Assembly (NCBI RefSeq): GCF_004801305.1
Contig: NZ_SSOD01000018.1
Location: forward strand, 38,295-102,294
DNA from: Pseudothauera rhizosphaerae
Lineage (GTDB): Bacteria; Pseudomonadota; Gammaproteobacteria; Burkholderiales; Rhodocyclaceae
Length of the DNA: 64,000 bases
Direction: 5' to 3'
Positions 55,561 to 63,878 of the stretch are shown one piece after another. Position 1 is the stretch's first letter; each line of letters begins with the position of its first letter. The notes beneath the pieces are model-generated. The model was given only the letters and a program-made list of their open reading frames with translations, searched no databases and was not told the origin of the DNA. The translations under genes were made by a program, and so were the position numbers.

Positions 55561-55928
55561 GCTGGATCGACCAGACCTTCGAGGAATTCGGCCGCGCCAT
55601 CGGCGTGGGTCCCCTGCGCACCGGTGCCGGCGGCGGCCTGTCCCTGCGCCTGGGCGCCGACGGCCGGCTGGCCTTCCAGGTGGGCGAGGAGGCCGTGTTG
55701 ATACTGCTCGCCCAGCCCCTGCCCCCCGGCGACGGGCTGGCCGCAAAGCTCAAGGCGCTGGACCTGTGCCACAGCCGCCACGGCTGGAGCCTGCCGGCGC
55801 GGGCCGGACTGACGAAAGACGGCCAGCTCGTGTTCACCCTGCGCCTGCCGGCGCGGGAATTCCGCCTGCCGCTGCTGGAGCAGGCCTACGAACAACTGCG
55901 CCGCCTGCACGAGCAGGCGCGCGCCTGA
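55557..55928 (+). CDS. SycN-like chaperone of SctW
   Basis: This 123-residue class I chaperone-like protein has helix WIDQTFEEFGRAIGVGPLR, strands LSLRLGADGRLAFQVGEEAV, and C-terminal helix LPLLEQAYEQLRRLHEQARA. It sits where sycN lies in the Yersinia yopN-tyeA-sycN-yscX operon, so it probably escorts the gatekeeper. Confidence 0.82.
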   Translation: MSWIDQTFEEFGRAIGVGPLRTGAGGGLSLRLGADGRLAFQVGEEAVLILLAQPLPPGDGLAAKLKALDLCHSRHGWSLPARAGLTKDGQLVFTLRLPAREFRLPLLEQAYEQLRRLHEQARA

Positions 55929-55948
55929 ACCTCCCCCTGGAGAGCGCC

Positions 55949-56344
55949 ATGTCCATGAAACTCGACGGCTTTTCCTTCGACCGCGGCATCGACCGCATCA
56001 TCCGCAACGACCAGACCAGCGTGCCCCTGCCCCAGGCCGGCCAGCTCGCGCCCTCGGACGCCATCAGCCGCCCCGAACTGGAAAAGCTGCTGGCCCTGCC
56101 CAATCTCGGCGATTTCCTGTCCGAAACGCTGAAGCCGGACATCGACAACAAGGATCTGCTGACCCCCCAGGGCTTCCAGCGCGCCCTGCAGGACGCGCTG
56201 ACCGAACTGCGCCAGCGAGCCGAGGACGGCAGCGTGGATGCCGACACCGCCAAGCTGCTCGGCAAGGCCGCCCGCGTGCTCAGCGAGGAAGCCAATCTGC
56301 GCGACCTGCTCAACATGTACCGCAGCGTGCTCTACCAGGGCTGA
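55949..56344 (+). CDS. sctX: T3SS early secreted protein SctX (YscX-like)
   Basis: This 131-residue protein resembles YscX, an early substrate that binds YscY and the SctV gate. The N-terminal half is flexible (FDRGIDRIIRNDQTSVPLPQ), and the C-terminus has the YscX-type ending EEANLRDLLNMYRSVLYQG. A YscY-like partner gene and sctV follow downstream, after the inserted effector. ATG at 55949 with GGAGAG upstream. Confidence 0.85.
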   Translation: MSMKLDGFSFDRGIDRIIRNDQTSVPLPQAGQLAPSDAISRPELEKLLALPNLGDFLSETLKPDIDNKDLLTPQGFQRALQDALTELRQRAEDGSVDADTAKLLGKAARVLSEEANLRDLLNMYRSVLYQG

Positions 56345-56370
56345 ACCTTTCGCCGCCGTCCGGTTACCCA
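56343..56370 (+). promoter_or_regulatory. ECF-type T3SS promoter motif, copy 6 (large effector)
   Basis: GAACCTTTCGCCGCC at 56343 and GTTACCCA from 56363 give GAAC-N16-GTTACC, closely similar to copy 1. It begins at the sctX stop and lies about 50 bases before the effector start. Confidence 0.65.
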
Positions 56371-56420
56371 ACCGGCGAGCCGTGCCTTGTGCGCGGCGCC
56401 TCATACCAGGGAGACACACG

Positions 56421-59400
56421 ATGCCCGGACCCATCATCGGCGGCCACCGCCCCCAGGGCGTGCAGCCCACGCAACAGAACCAGCCCGTCGGCGGGCAGAA
56501 CCCGGTCGGCCTCGGCGGCCGCCAGCTCGGCGTGGCCCAGCCCGGCGCCCCGCGCAATCCCGTCCTCAAGGCCCTGTCGGACATCGGCCACGCCATCGCC
56601 CGCGTGTTCACCCCGGCCCAGCCCGGTCCGGGGCGGGCGCAGGCGGCGGAGCAGCGGGCCGTGGCCAAGCTCGACGGCCGGCTGGGAGAACTGCTGGGCG
56701 GCCTGTCCCGCAAGCAATCCGGCGAAGTGGGGGTGAACCTGTACAGGCTGGAGCGGGCGCAGGCTCAGCTCGCCGGCGCGGGCGGCGACGGCGAACGGGC
56801 GCTGGGCGAGCGGCTCGGCGAGCGCCTGGGGCAGATGTCCACCCAGGAACTGCGCACCCTGGCCAAGGCCCTGCGGGGCGACAACGTGGCCCAGGCCCAG
56901 GTCAACCTGGGCGGACACCCGGAAGCCGAGCAGTTGCTGATGCGCATCGAGACCGCCGTGGTGCGCGAACTGGGCGACCGCGCCCGCACCGAGATGACCC
57001 GCGGCACCGACCGGGTCGTGGACCAGGCCCTCGAAGCCCTGGACAAGGGGGAATCCGACGGGCGCATCGCCGGGCTCATGCAGGCCGCCTTCCACCCCGC
57101 CACCAACGAACTGGGCAGCCTGCGCAGCAGCGGCGTCAGCGGGCTGGACGACAAGGAAGTGGACCGGGAAGTGGCCCGCACCGTGCAGGACAGCCTGTCC
57201 CGCCTGCCCCAGGACAAGCTCGACCGACTGCTGCAGAAGACGCCCACCGACGAGTTGCGCCGGCTCGCCCTGGCCGGCCCGGAAGGCGCCGTGGCGGGCG
57301 CGCTGGACAAGGAGATCGCCGCCCGTACCGAACGCCTGACGGCGCGCTACGAAGAAGGCTGCGCCAAATTCCTCTCCCACGATCCGGCCAAGGCCGTGGA
57401 AGACCCCAGCGGCCCCCTCCACGATCCGGTGAACTTCGCCAGGTCTCTCACCGACCTGGCCGAAGCCCTGCAACTGCTGCGGGACCACTGCAAGACCCAC
57501 AACCTGCCCTTGCCGCCCCGCACCGACGAACTGCTGGCGAAGATCATGGGCCACGGGGAAGAACTGCTGCGCCCGGGCAACCTGAACCTGGGCGAACTTT
57601 CCAACGAGCGCCTGGGCATCTTCGCCAAGAGCCTCAAGCTGCTCGGCATCGAGCGCGCCAACGGCCCGATCCAGAAGGAGATCGAAACCCGCCTGGCTCC
57701 GCAGGAAACCGCCTACCGCCAGTCCGCCAGGGCCATGCTGGACGGCCTGCGCAGCGGCGACCCCGCCCGCGTGCTGGCCGGCCTGCGGGACATGGAAGCG
57801 AACTTCTCCAGCCTCAAGAACCTGCGCAACGACCTGGTGCGTGACATGGTGGGCGCGCCGGAAGTGGCCCGCCTGCGGGAGAAGCTGACCGGCGAGGCGC
57901 TGGCCGGGCTGTCCGACCAGGAACTCATGGAAGTCTTTGCCGCCCTGCAGAAGCCGGAGAACAAGGCCCTGCTGGAAGGCCTCTACGTGGCCGGCGAAAT
58001 CTCCGACCGCGCCGGCCAGGACAACTACGGCGTCCAGCTCAACGTCATGGGCGCCTACCTGGAAGAAACCCTGGGCCAGGTCGCCACCGAACTGGAAAAG
58101 CGCGGCGTGAGCCTGCCCCGGGACGACAGCGGCCGCCTGCTGCTGCCCTCCTCCGGCGAACGCCCCTCCCTGGGCAACCTCACCCCCGCCGCCCGCCAGG
58201 TCTTTCGCGACCTGCTCTCCGTGGAACTGGGCGAAGGCCGGGACACGGGCCGCCTCAACCGGGGCACCGTGCGCGGCGAACTGCGCAACACCATGGAAGG
58301 CATCCTGAAGCAGCCCACCACCGAAATCGTCGCCCTGCCCGGCGGCGCGGTGGTCAGCGAACAGTTCTACAAGGATGCGATGCGCTGTTTCGAATTCCGT
58401 CTGCCCGGCGGCGAGTCGCTGATCGACTACGGCGACTGGGAAACCCTGGGCGAAACCGAGCGCAAGGCCCGCATCGAAAGCGGCTTCCAGCGCCTGGTGG
58501 AATTCTGCGAGGGCGACGGGGACATGGCCCTGCTGCTCACCCGCCACGCCCACCAGGGCCTGGCCGCGGGCTTCTTTGGCGCCTGCGTGCAGAACCCGGA
58601 CGACAATCCGGTGCGCCTGCCCGACGGCCGCAGCGGCATCGTCGATCAGGGCTGGCCCGGCCACTTCCAGTACGTGCCCATGGTGAGCTTCGTGCGCGAC
58701 GGCAACGGCCGCCCGCAGATCGACTTCAGCCTGGTCGTGCAGGGCGGCATGCTGCAGACCATGGACGGCGGCATGGTCTGGCTGGACCCGGAAACCAGCC
58801 GCATGAGCTACCGCTACCGCGCCGCCCTGGGCGAGGACGGCACGCTGAGCTTCGCCGGCGCGCCGAGCTACGACCTGTCCCTGAACCCCAGCCGCTTCCA
58901 GAAGCCCTACGCCCCGCCCACCCTGGACGACGTGCGCGACCCGAAGAAGACGGCGCTGCGCGGCGACGTGCTGGACTTCGCCCGGGGCATCCAGTCCGGC
59001 CAGCTCGTGCAGGCCCAGTACGCCATGGACGAATTCCGCGCCCAGCCCACGCTGCTACGCGCGCTGAAAGTGGTGGACCAGCACCTGCGCCCCGGCGCCC
59101 CCGGCGAAGTGGGCGGCCTGCCCGGCACGGACGGCATCCGCGACACCGTGGACCAGGCCGCCGCCCTCGCCCGCCAGGCCCTGGTGGCGGCCTTCGACGA
59201 TACGCTGACGCACATCGACGGCCTGATCCAGGACAACTACTACAACGGCCGCGAGCACACCCTGAGCAGCCTCCCCGGCTGGCCGGCCGGCTTCCAGCCG
59301 CCGCCGACCTACCGCGACCTGCTGCAGAGCGGCAACCAGCAGGCCATCGAAGCCCTGCACAACCACATCGCCCACCCCACCCGCGCGCCGGAGATGATCG

Positions 59401-59702
59401 CCTTCAAGCGCGCGCTGCAGGAATTCGCCCTGGCGCCCGGCTTCGAAGGCGCCGAGGCGCTGTTCGAACGCTTCATCAAGCCCGCGCCCCAGGGCGGCCT
59501 GTTCGACGTGGATGCAACCCCGTCCGACACGCTCAACCTGGACAATTCCACCCGCGACACGATCCGCGAACGCCTGGACGAGATCCGCGACACGCCGCTG
59601 GCCCCGACCCTGTTCGACGACCCGAACCGGGTGCTGTGCCAACGCGTGGAGCAGGACATCCTGCCCGCCATGACCGCCGCGGTGAACGAAGGCCGCTTCT
59701 GA
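56421..59702 (+). CDS. Large predicted T3SS effector with C-terminal RGS-like domain
   Basis: This 1093-residue protein has no signal peptide or membrane helix. The N-terminus is Gly/Gln/Pro-rich and disordered, as in secreted effectors. Residues 60-650 are helical repeats rich in Leu/Arg/Glu. About 650-890 is an unrecognised folded domain (GQPTTEIV-like strands, FQYVPMVSFVRDGNGRPQID). Residues 964-1085 read like a eukaryotic RGS domain: LFERFIKPAP, LNLDNSTRDTIRERLDEI, TLFDDPNRVLCQRVEQDILP. It has its own promoter motif (copy 6) and a CesT-class chaperone gene downstream, and it interrupts the sctX-sctY-sctV order. Effector status and a G-protein target are inferred. Confidence 0.75.
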   Translation: MPGPIIGGHRPQGVQPTQQNQPVGGQNPVGLGGRQLGVAQPGAPRNPVLKALSDIGHAIARVFTPAQPGPGRAQAAEQRAVAKLDGRLGELLGGLSRKQSGEVGVNLYRLERAQAQLAGAGGDGERALGERLGERLGQMSTQELRTLAKALRGDNVAQAQVNLGGHPEAEQLLMRIETAVVRELGDRARTEMTRGTDRVVDQALEALDKGESDGRIAGLMQAAFHPATNELGSLRSSGVSGLDDKEVDREVARTVQDSLSRLPQDKLDRLLQKTPTDELRRLALAGPEGAVAGALDKEIAARTERLTARYEEGCAKFLSHDPAKAVEDPSGPLHDPVNFARSLTDLAEALQLLRDHCKTHNLPLPPRTDELLAKIMGHGEELLRPGNLNLGELSNERLGIFAKSLKLLGIERANGPIQKEIETRLAPQETAYRQSARAMLDGLRSGDPARVLAGLRDMEANFSSLKNLRNDLVRDMVGAPEVARLREKLTGEALAGLSDQELMEVFAALQKPENKALLEGLYVAGEISDRAGQDNYGVQLNVMGAYLEETLGQVATELEKRGVSLPRDDSGRLLLPSSGERPSLGNLTPAARQVFRDLLSVELGEGRDTGRLNRGTVRGELRNTMEGILKQPTTEIVALPGGAVVSEQFYKDAMRCFEFRLPGGESLIDYGDWETLGETERKARIESGFQRLVEFCEGDGDMALLLTRHAHQGLAAGFFGACVQNPDDNPVRLPDGRSGIVDQGWPGHFQYVPMVSFVRDGNGRPQIDFSLVVQGGMLQTMDGGMVWLDPETSRMSYRYRAALGEDGTLSFAGAPSYDLSLNPSRFQKPYAPPTLDDVRDPKKTALRGDVLDFARGIQSGQLVQAQYAMDEFRAQPTLLRALKVVDQHLRPGAPGEVGGLPGTDGIRDTVDQAAALARQALVAAFDDTLTHIDGLIQDNYYNGREHTLSSLPGWPAGFQPPPTYRDLLQSGNQQAIEALHNHIAHPTRAPEMIAFKRALQEFALAPGFEGAEALFERFIKPAPQGGLFDVDATPSDTLNLDNSTRDTIRERLDEIRDTPLAPTLFDDPNRVLCQRVEQDILPAMTAAVNEGRF

Positions 59703-59745
59703 CCGCCCCGCTTCCGATCCCTCCTGCCACCGGAGCCCCTCCTCC

Positions 59746-60192
59746 ATGCATCCCCGCCACCTCACCGAAGAACTCGGCCGCCATCTGGGCGTGCCGCTCG
59801 CCCTCGACGATGCCGGCCTCGCCCGCCTCATCGTGGACGGCCAGCTCACCCTCGACTTCGAACTCGACGCCGGGCAGGACCGCCTGCTGGCCTATGCGGT
59901 GATCGGCACGCCCCCCGGCGGCGGGCGCGAGGCGCTGTTCGCCGAACTGCTGGCCGCCAACCTGTTCGGCGCCGAAACCGGGCGGGCCTCGCCGGCGCTG
60001 GACTCCACCCGCGGCGAACTGCTGCTGTGGCTGGCCTTCGACGACGGCACCGACGTCCAGGACGCCCTGGCCGCCCTCGGCGACCTGGTCACCCAGGCCA
60101 CGTACTGGCGTAGCCGGCTGGCCGGCAACGGAGCCACGAGTCCGGCGTCCTCCGCGCTGCCCCCCGAACTGGCCGCGGTGCTGCGCGCATGA
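59746..60192 (+). CDS. CesT-class chaperone of the RGS-like effector
   Basis: This 148-residue class I chaperone has LTEELGRHLGVPLALDDAGL, LTLDFELDAGQDRLLAYAVI, and the diagnostic FAELLAANLFGAETGRASPA, followed by strand ELLLWLAFDDGTDVQDALAA. It is similar in layout to the chaperone at 46947 that follows the SopB-like effector, and it lies 43 bases after the large effector gene. Confidence 0.9.
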   Translation: MHPRHLTEELGRHLGVPLALDDAGLARLIVDGQLTLDFELDAGQDRLLAYAVIGTPPGGGREALFAELLAANLFGAETGRASPALDSTRGELLLWLAFDDGTDVQDALAALGDLVTQATYWRSRLAGNGATSPASSALPPELAAVLRA

Positions 60193-60206
60193 GCGCCGCC
60201 GCCCCC

Positions 60207-60281
60207 GTGGGAGCGGGCTTGCCCGCGATGCGGCCTCATCGGCACCCGGAACCGCCGCATCGCGGGCAAGCCCGCTCCTAC
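60207..60281. repeat. REP pair (inverted) between effector chaperone and sctY
   Basis: Unit GTGGGAGCGGGCTTGCCCGC extends to 60233 and its inverted partner spans 60255-60281, with one difference near the outer end. The pair is nearly identical to the one at 62866-62942. Confidence 0.9.
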
Positions 60282-60372
60282 CGTCACGGGGTAGTCGATC
60301 CATGCGCAAAGCTTGACGAAGATGGGACGAGGGGTTGCTACAATCCGCCGTCCCCTGTGCGGAGCCCTCACG

Positions 60373-60723
60373 GTGCAGCATGACGACCGGGCGCTGATGC
60401 GCCTCCTCGCCTACGTCTATCTCCATAACGGCATGCCCGAGAAGGCCGTGGCGCTGTTCGCCGCGCTGCGCGCGCTGGACGCGGACGACCGCGACGCCGC
60501 CAAGGGCCTGGCCTGGGCGCACCTGGAAGCGGACAAGCCGCAGGCCGCGCTCAAGGTGCTGGACACCATCGTCGGCCCCGGCGAGCCCGGCGCGGTGGTG
60601 CAACTGCTGCGCGCCCGCGCCTTCGCCCGCCTCGACCAGAACGACGACGCGCAGGTGGCCATGCGCGCCTTCCTCGCCCTGCGCGATGCCGCCGCCAAAC
60701 CCGTGGAGCCCCGCCGCCCATGA
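60373..60723 (+). CDS. sctY: T3SS TPR protein SctY (YscY-like)
   Basis: This 116-residue TPR-like protein (YVYLHNGMPEKAVALFAALR, AAKGLAWAHLEADKPQAALK, LRARAFARLDQNDDAQVAMR) sits immediately before sctV, as YscY (114 residues) does. YscY pairs with YscX and the SctV gate. The start is GTG at 60373 with GGAG 9 bases upstream. The stop overlaps the sctV start (ATGA). Confidence 0.85.
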   Translation: MQHDDRALMRLLAYVYLHNGMPEKAVALFAALRALDADDRDAAKGLAWAHLEADKPQAALKVLDTIVGPGEPGAVVQLLRARAFARLDQNDDAQVAMRAFLALRDAAAKPVEPRRP

Positions 60724-62846
60724 ATGCGCTGAACCAGAAGCTCACCCGGTGGATCATGATGGCCGCCAACCGCACGGACATCGTGCTGGCGGTCATCGTG
60801 GTGGCGGTCATCTTCATGATGGTGCTGCCGCTGCCCACCACGCTGGTGGACGTGCTCATCGGCGTGAACATGTGCCTGTCGGCGGTGCTGCTGATGGTGT
60901 CGATGTACATCCCGTCGCCGCTGTCCTTCTCCGCCTTCCCCACGGTGCTGCTGATCACCACCCTGTTCCGCCTGGGCCTGTCCATCGCCACCACGCGGCT
61001 GATCCTGCTGCAGGCCGACGCCGGCCACATCATCGAGACCTTCGGCAACTTCGTCGTCGGCGGCAACCTGGTGGTGGGCCTGGTGGTGTTCCTGATCCTC
61101 ACCATCGTCCAGTTCGTGGTCATCACCAAGGGCGCGGAGCGGGTCGCCGAAGTGGGCGCGCGCTTCTCCCTGGACGCCATGCCCGGCAAGCAGATGTCCA
61201 TCGACGGCGACATGCGCGCCGGCGTCATCGACATGGACGAGGCGCGCCGCCGCCGCGGCATCGTGGAAAAGGAAAGCCAGCTCTACGGCGCCATGGACGG
61301 CGCCATGAAGTTCGTCAAGGGCGACGCCATCGCCGGCCTCATCATCGTCGCGGTGAACATCCTCGGCGGCGTGATGATCGGCACCATGCAGCGCGGCATG
61401 ACGGCCGGCGACGCGCTGCAGAAGTACTCCATCCTCACCGTGGGCGACGGCCTCATCTCGCAGATTCCGGCGCTGTTCATCTCCATCTGCGCGGGCATGA
61501 TCGTCACCCGCGTCTCGGACGACGACGGCACGCCGTCCAACATCGGCCGCGACATCGGCCGCCAGGTGCTGTCCCAGCCCCGCGCCTTCATGATCGCCGC
61601 GGTGGTCATGCTCGGCTTCGCACTGGTGCCCGGCATGCCCACGGCCGTATTCATCACCCTGTTCTTCATCGTCGGCACGGTGGGCTTCGTCCTGCACCGC
61701 AGCGCCACCCAGCCGGCGATGGCCCTGGCCGGCGCGGGCGGCGGCGAGGATTTCAACGAAGTGCCCGCCATGGCCGCCGCCGGCCAGGCCAAGCCCCAGC
61801 GCCCCAGCTCCGAGCCGGGCAACGAATTCGCCCCCACCGTGCCGCTGCTGATGGACGTGGCCGCCGGCCTCTCGGCCAGCTTCAAGGCCGACGTGCTCAA
61901 CGACGAACTGCTGAAAATCCGCCGCGCGCTGTACTTCGACCTGGGCGTGCCCTTCCCCGGCATCAACCTGCGCTTCAACGACCACCTGCCGCCGGGCAGC
62001 TACGCCATCATGCTGCACGAGGTGCCCGTCTCCCAGGGCCAGTTGCGCCCCGGCTGGCTCTTCGTGCGGGAAAGCGAGGACACCCTGAAGGCGCTGGGGG
62101 TGGAATTCGAGAAGGACAAGAAATTCCTCCCCAACCTGCCCACCATCTGGGCGCCGGAAAAGCTGCGCAGCCTGCTCGCCCAGGCCGGCACCAGCGTCAT
62201 GGAACCCACCCAGGTGCTCACCTACCACCTGGCCTTCGTGCTCAAGAAGTACGCCGCCGACTTCGTCGGCATCCAGGAGACCAAGTTCCTGCTCTCGGCC
62301 ATGGAAGACCGCTTCCCCGACCTGGTCAAGGAAGTGCAGCGCGTCATGGCCATCCAGAAGATCGCCGAGATCCTGCAGCGCCTGGTGTCGGAGGACGTCT
62401 CCATCCGCAACCTGCGCACCATCCTGGAAGCGCTCATCGACTGGGGCCAGAAGGAGAAGGATTCGGTGCTGCTCACCGAATACATCCGCGCCGCCCTCAA
62501 GCGCCACCTGTCGTACAAGTATTCCGCCGGGCAGAACCTGCTGCCGGCCTTCCTGTTCGCGCCCAACGTGGAAGACACCATCCGCGGCGCCATCCGCCAG
62601 ACCTCGGCGGGCAGCTACCTGGCGCTGGACCCCAACGTCTCCCGCCGCCTGCTCGACAGCATCAAGCGCACCGTGGGCGACATCTCCGCCGCCGCCCAGC
62701 GCCCGGTGCTGCTCACCTCCATGGACATCCGCCGCTACGTGCGCAAGATGATCGAGCAGGACCTCTACGATCTGCCGGTGATCTCCTACCAGGAGCTCAC
62801 GCAGGAGATCAACATCCAGCCCCTGGCGCGCATCGAGCTGGCCTGA
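60720..62846 (+). CDS. sctV: T3SS export gate SctV
   Basis: SctV is the nonameric export gate. It has 708 residues: about eight N-terminal membrane helices (LAVIVVAVIFMMVLPLPTTL), the FHIPEP-type loop (FSLDAMPGKQMSIDGDMRAG, VIDMDEARRRRGIVEKESQL) and a large cytoplasmic domain with RIATTR-like conserved helices (LPNLPTIWAPEKLRSLLAQA, RLVSEDVSIRNLRTILEALI). It is the last gene of the sctW operon and is followed by a REP pair and a terminator. Confidence 0.98.
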   Translation: MNALNQKLTRWIMMAANRTDIVLAVIVVAVIFMMVLPLPTTLVDVLIGVNMCLSAVLLMVSMYIPSPLSFSAFPTVLLITTLFRLGLSIATTRLILLQADAGHIIETFGNFVVGGNLVVGLVVFLILTIVQFVVITKGAERVAEVGARFSLDAMPGKQMSIDGDMRAGVIDMDEARRRRGIVEKESQLYGAMDGAMKFVKGDAIAGLIIVAVNILGGVMIGTMQRGMTAGDALQKYSILTVGDGLISQIPALFISICAGMIVTRVSDDDGTPSNIGRDIGRQVLSQPRAFMIAAVVMLGFALVPGMPTAVFITLFFIVGTVGFVLHRSATQPAMALAGAGGGEDFNEVPAMAAAGQAKPQRPSSEPGNEFAPTVPLLMDVAAGLSASFKADVLNDELLKIRRALYFDLGVPFPGINLRFNDHLPPGSYAIMLHEVPVSQGQLRPGWLFVRESEDTLKALGVEFEKDKKFLPNLPTIWAPEKLRSLLAQAGTSVMEPTQVLTYHLAFVLKKYAADFVGIQETKFLLSAMEDRFPDLVKEVQRVMAIQKIAEILQRLVSEDVSIRNLRTILEALIDWGQKEKDSVLLTEYIRAALKRHLSYKYSAGQNLLPAFLFAPNVEDTIRGAIRQTSAGSYLALDPNVSRRLLDSIKRTVGDISAAAQRPVLLTSMDIRRYVRKMIEQDLYDLPVISYQELTQEINIQPLARIELA

Positions 62847-62865
62847 TATGCCCTGAAGACCACCC

Positions 62866-62942
62866 TGTGGGAGCGGGCTTGCCCGCGATGCGGCGGTTGG
62901 GGGTGCGAATGGCACCGCATCGCGGGCAAGCCCGCTCCTACA
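62866..62942. repeat. REP pair (inverted) after sctV
   Basis: TGTGGGAGCGGGCTTGCCCG continues to 62893; its inverted copy is at 62915-62942. It has the same sequence family as the pair at 60207 and lies just after the sctV stop. Confidence 0.9.
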
Positions 62943-62961
62943 CCCCCCAGAACGCACCATC

Positions 62962-62991
62962 ACGCCGCACTCCTGAGCGGCGTCGTTTTTT
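62962..62991 (+). terminator. Rho-independent terminator of the sctW-sctV operon
   Basis: ACGCCGC and GCGGCGT form a 7-bp stem around ACTCCTGA, followed by CG and six T residues. Confidence 0.8.
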
Positions 62992-63013
62992 CCGCCCGCC
63001 CCCCGGACGGAGG

Positions 63014-63832
63014 CTAGAGCATGTTCTGAATGATGTTCATGGCATCTTTGAGGTGAGGCAACATGAGGCAAGCAAAGGCCAAGTAGTGCAATCCGGCCAA
63101 AGTTTCGGGCAGCCGCTCATAGTCCCGGGCGAGACGACGAAAGCGCGCGGCCCAACCAAAACTGCGCTCAACGACCCAGCGGCGCGGCAGTAGTACGAAG
63201 CCACGCTTGGCCTGAGGCAGCTTAACGACTTCGAGGGCGATTCCTTGCTCAAGCGCCGCGTGAGCAGCCTTTTGGCCGGTGTAGCCCTGATCGACATAAG
63301 CGAGCGTCACTTCCTGGTCACTGACCTCTTGCACCGCTTGGGCCAACTGGCCGACCTGATCACGGTCCTGTTCGTTGGCCGGCGCGACGTGCAAGGCCAG
63401 CAAATGCCCCAGGGTATCGACGGCGACATGAACTTTGGACCCTTTCTTGCGCTTGGCCCCATCGTAGCCGGCACGGCCACCGCTGGTGGGCGTCGATTGG
63501 AGCGTCCGGCTATCCAGGATGGCCGCCGACGGATGAGGCGTGCGCCCGTCAGCCAAGCGCAACAGCATACGCAGGTCAAGCACGATGGCTTCGAAACAGC
63601 CCGCCCTGAACCAGCGCTGCATCTGCTGATGCACACGCGACCACGGTGGCAGATCGTTGGGTAGCATCCGCCACGGGCAACCGGTACGCACCACATAGCG
63701 TAAGGCGTTGAATACTTCGCGTAGGTCGTGCCGACGCTGGCCGGCATCGAGCGGAAAAAGGATCAAATAAGGTGCAACGAAGGCCCATTCTTCGTCGCTG
63801 ACGTCTGTCGGGTAGGGTTTGCGTTCTGCCAT
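63014..63832 (-). CDS. IS5-family transposase
   Basis: This 272-residue DDE transposase has the N-terminal region YPTDVSDEEWAFVAPYLILF, the first catalytic Asp in AILDSRTLQST, the second in LAYVDQGYTG, and the Glu in the final WVVERSFGWAARFRRLARDY. The ATG at 63832 is preferred to the GTG two codons upstream. The TAG stop is formed by the CTAG target duplication at the element's edge, so the coding frame ends in flanking DNA. Confidence 0.93.
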   Translation of the reverse strand: MAERKPYPTDVSDEEWAFVAPYLILFPLDAGQRRHDLREVFNALRYVVRTGCPWRMLPNDLPPWSRVHQQMQRWFRAGCFEAIVLDLRMLLRLADGRTPHPSAAILDSRTLQSTPTSGGRAGYDGAKRKKGSKVHVAVDTLGHLLALHVAPANEQDRDQVGQLAQAVQEVSDQEVTLAYVDQGYTGQKAAHAALEQGIALEVVKLPQAKRGFVLLPRRWVVERSFGWAARFRRLARDYERLPETLAGLHYLAFACLMLPHLKDAMNIIQNML

Positions 63833-63878
63833 AGCCACGCAATCTTACGGCTATGGCATGGTTCAGAACATCCTCTAG
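63014..63878 (-). mobile_element. IS5-family insertion sequence flanked by CTAG
   Basis: The ends AGCATGTTCTGAA (63018-63030) and TTCAGAACATCCT (63862-63874) are inverted repeats with one mismatch. CTAG lies directly outside both ends (63014-63017 and 63875-63878), consistent with a 4-bp target duplication. The element is about 857 bp with a single transposase gene on the minus strand. The ends and the frame are intact, so it looks recent. Confidence 0.88.

Noticed and set aside
56364..58664. Minus-strand open frame opposite the large effector.
   Set aside because: It is Gly/Ala/Val/His-rich without domains; the plus-strand gene has a promoter motif, start signal and chaperone.
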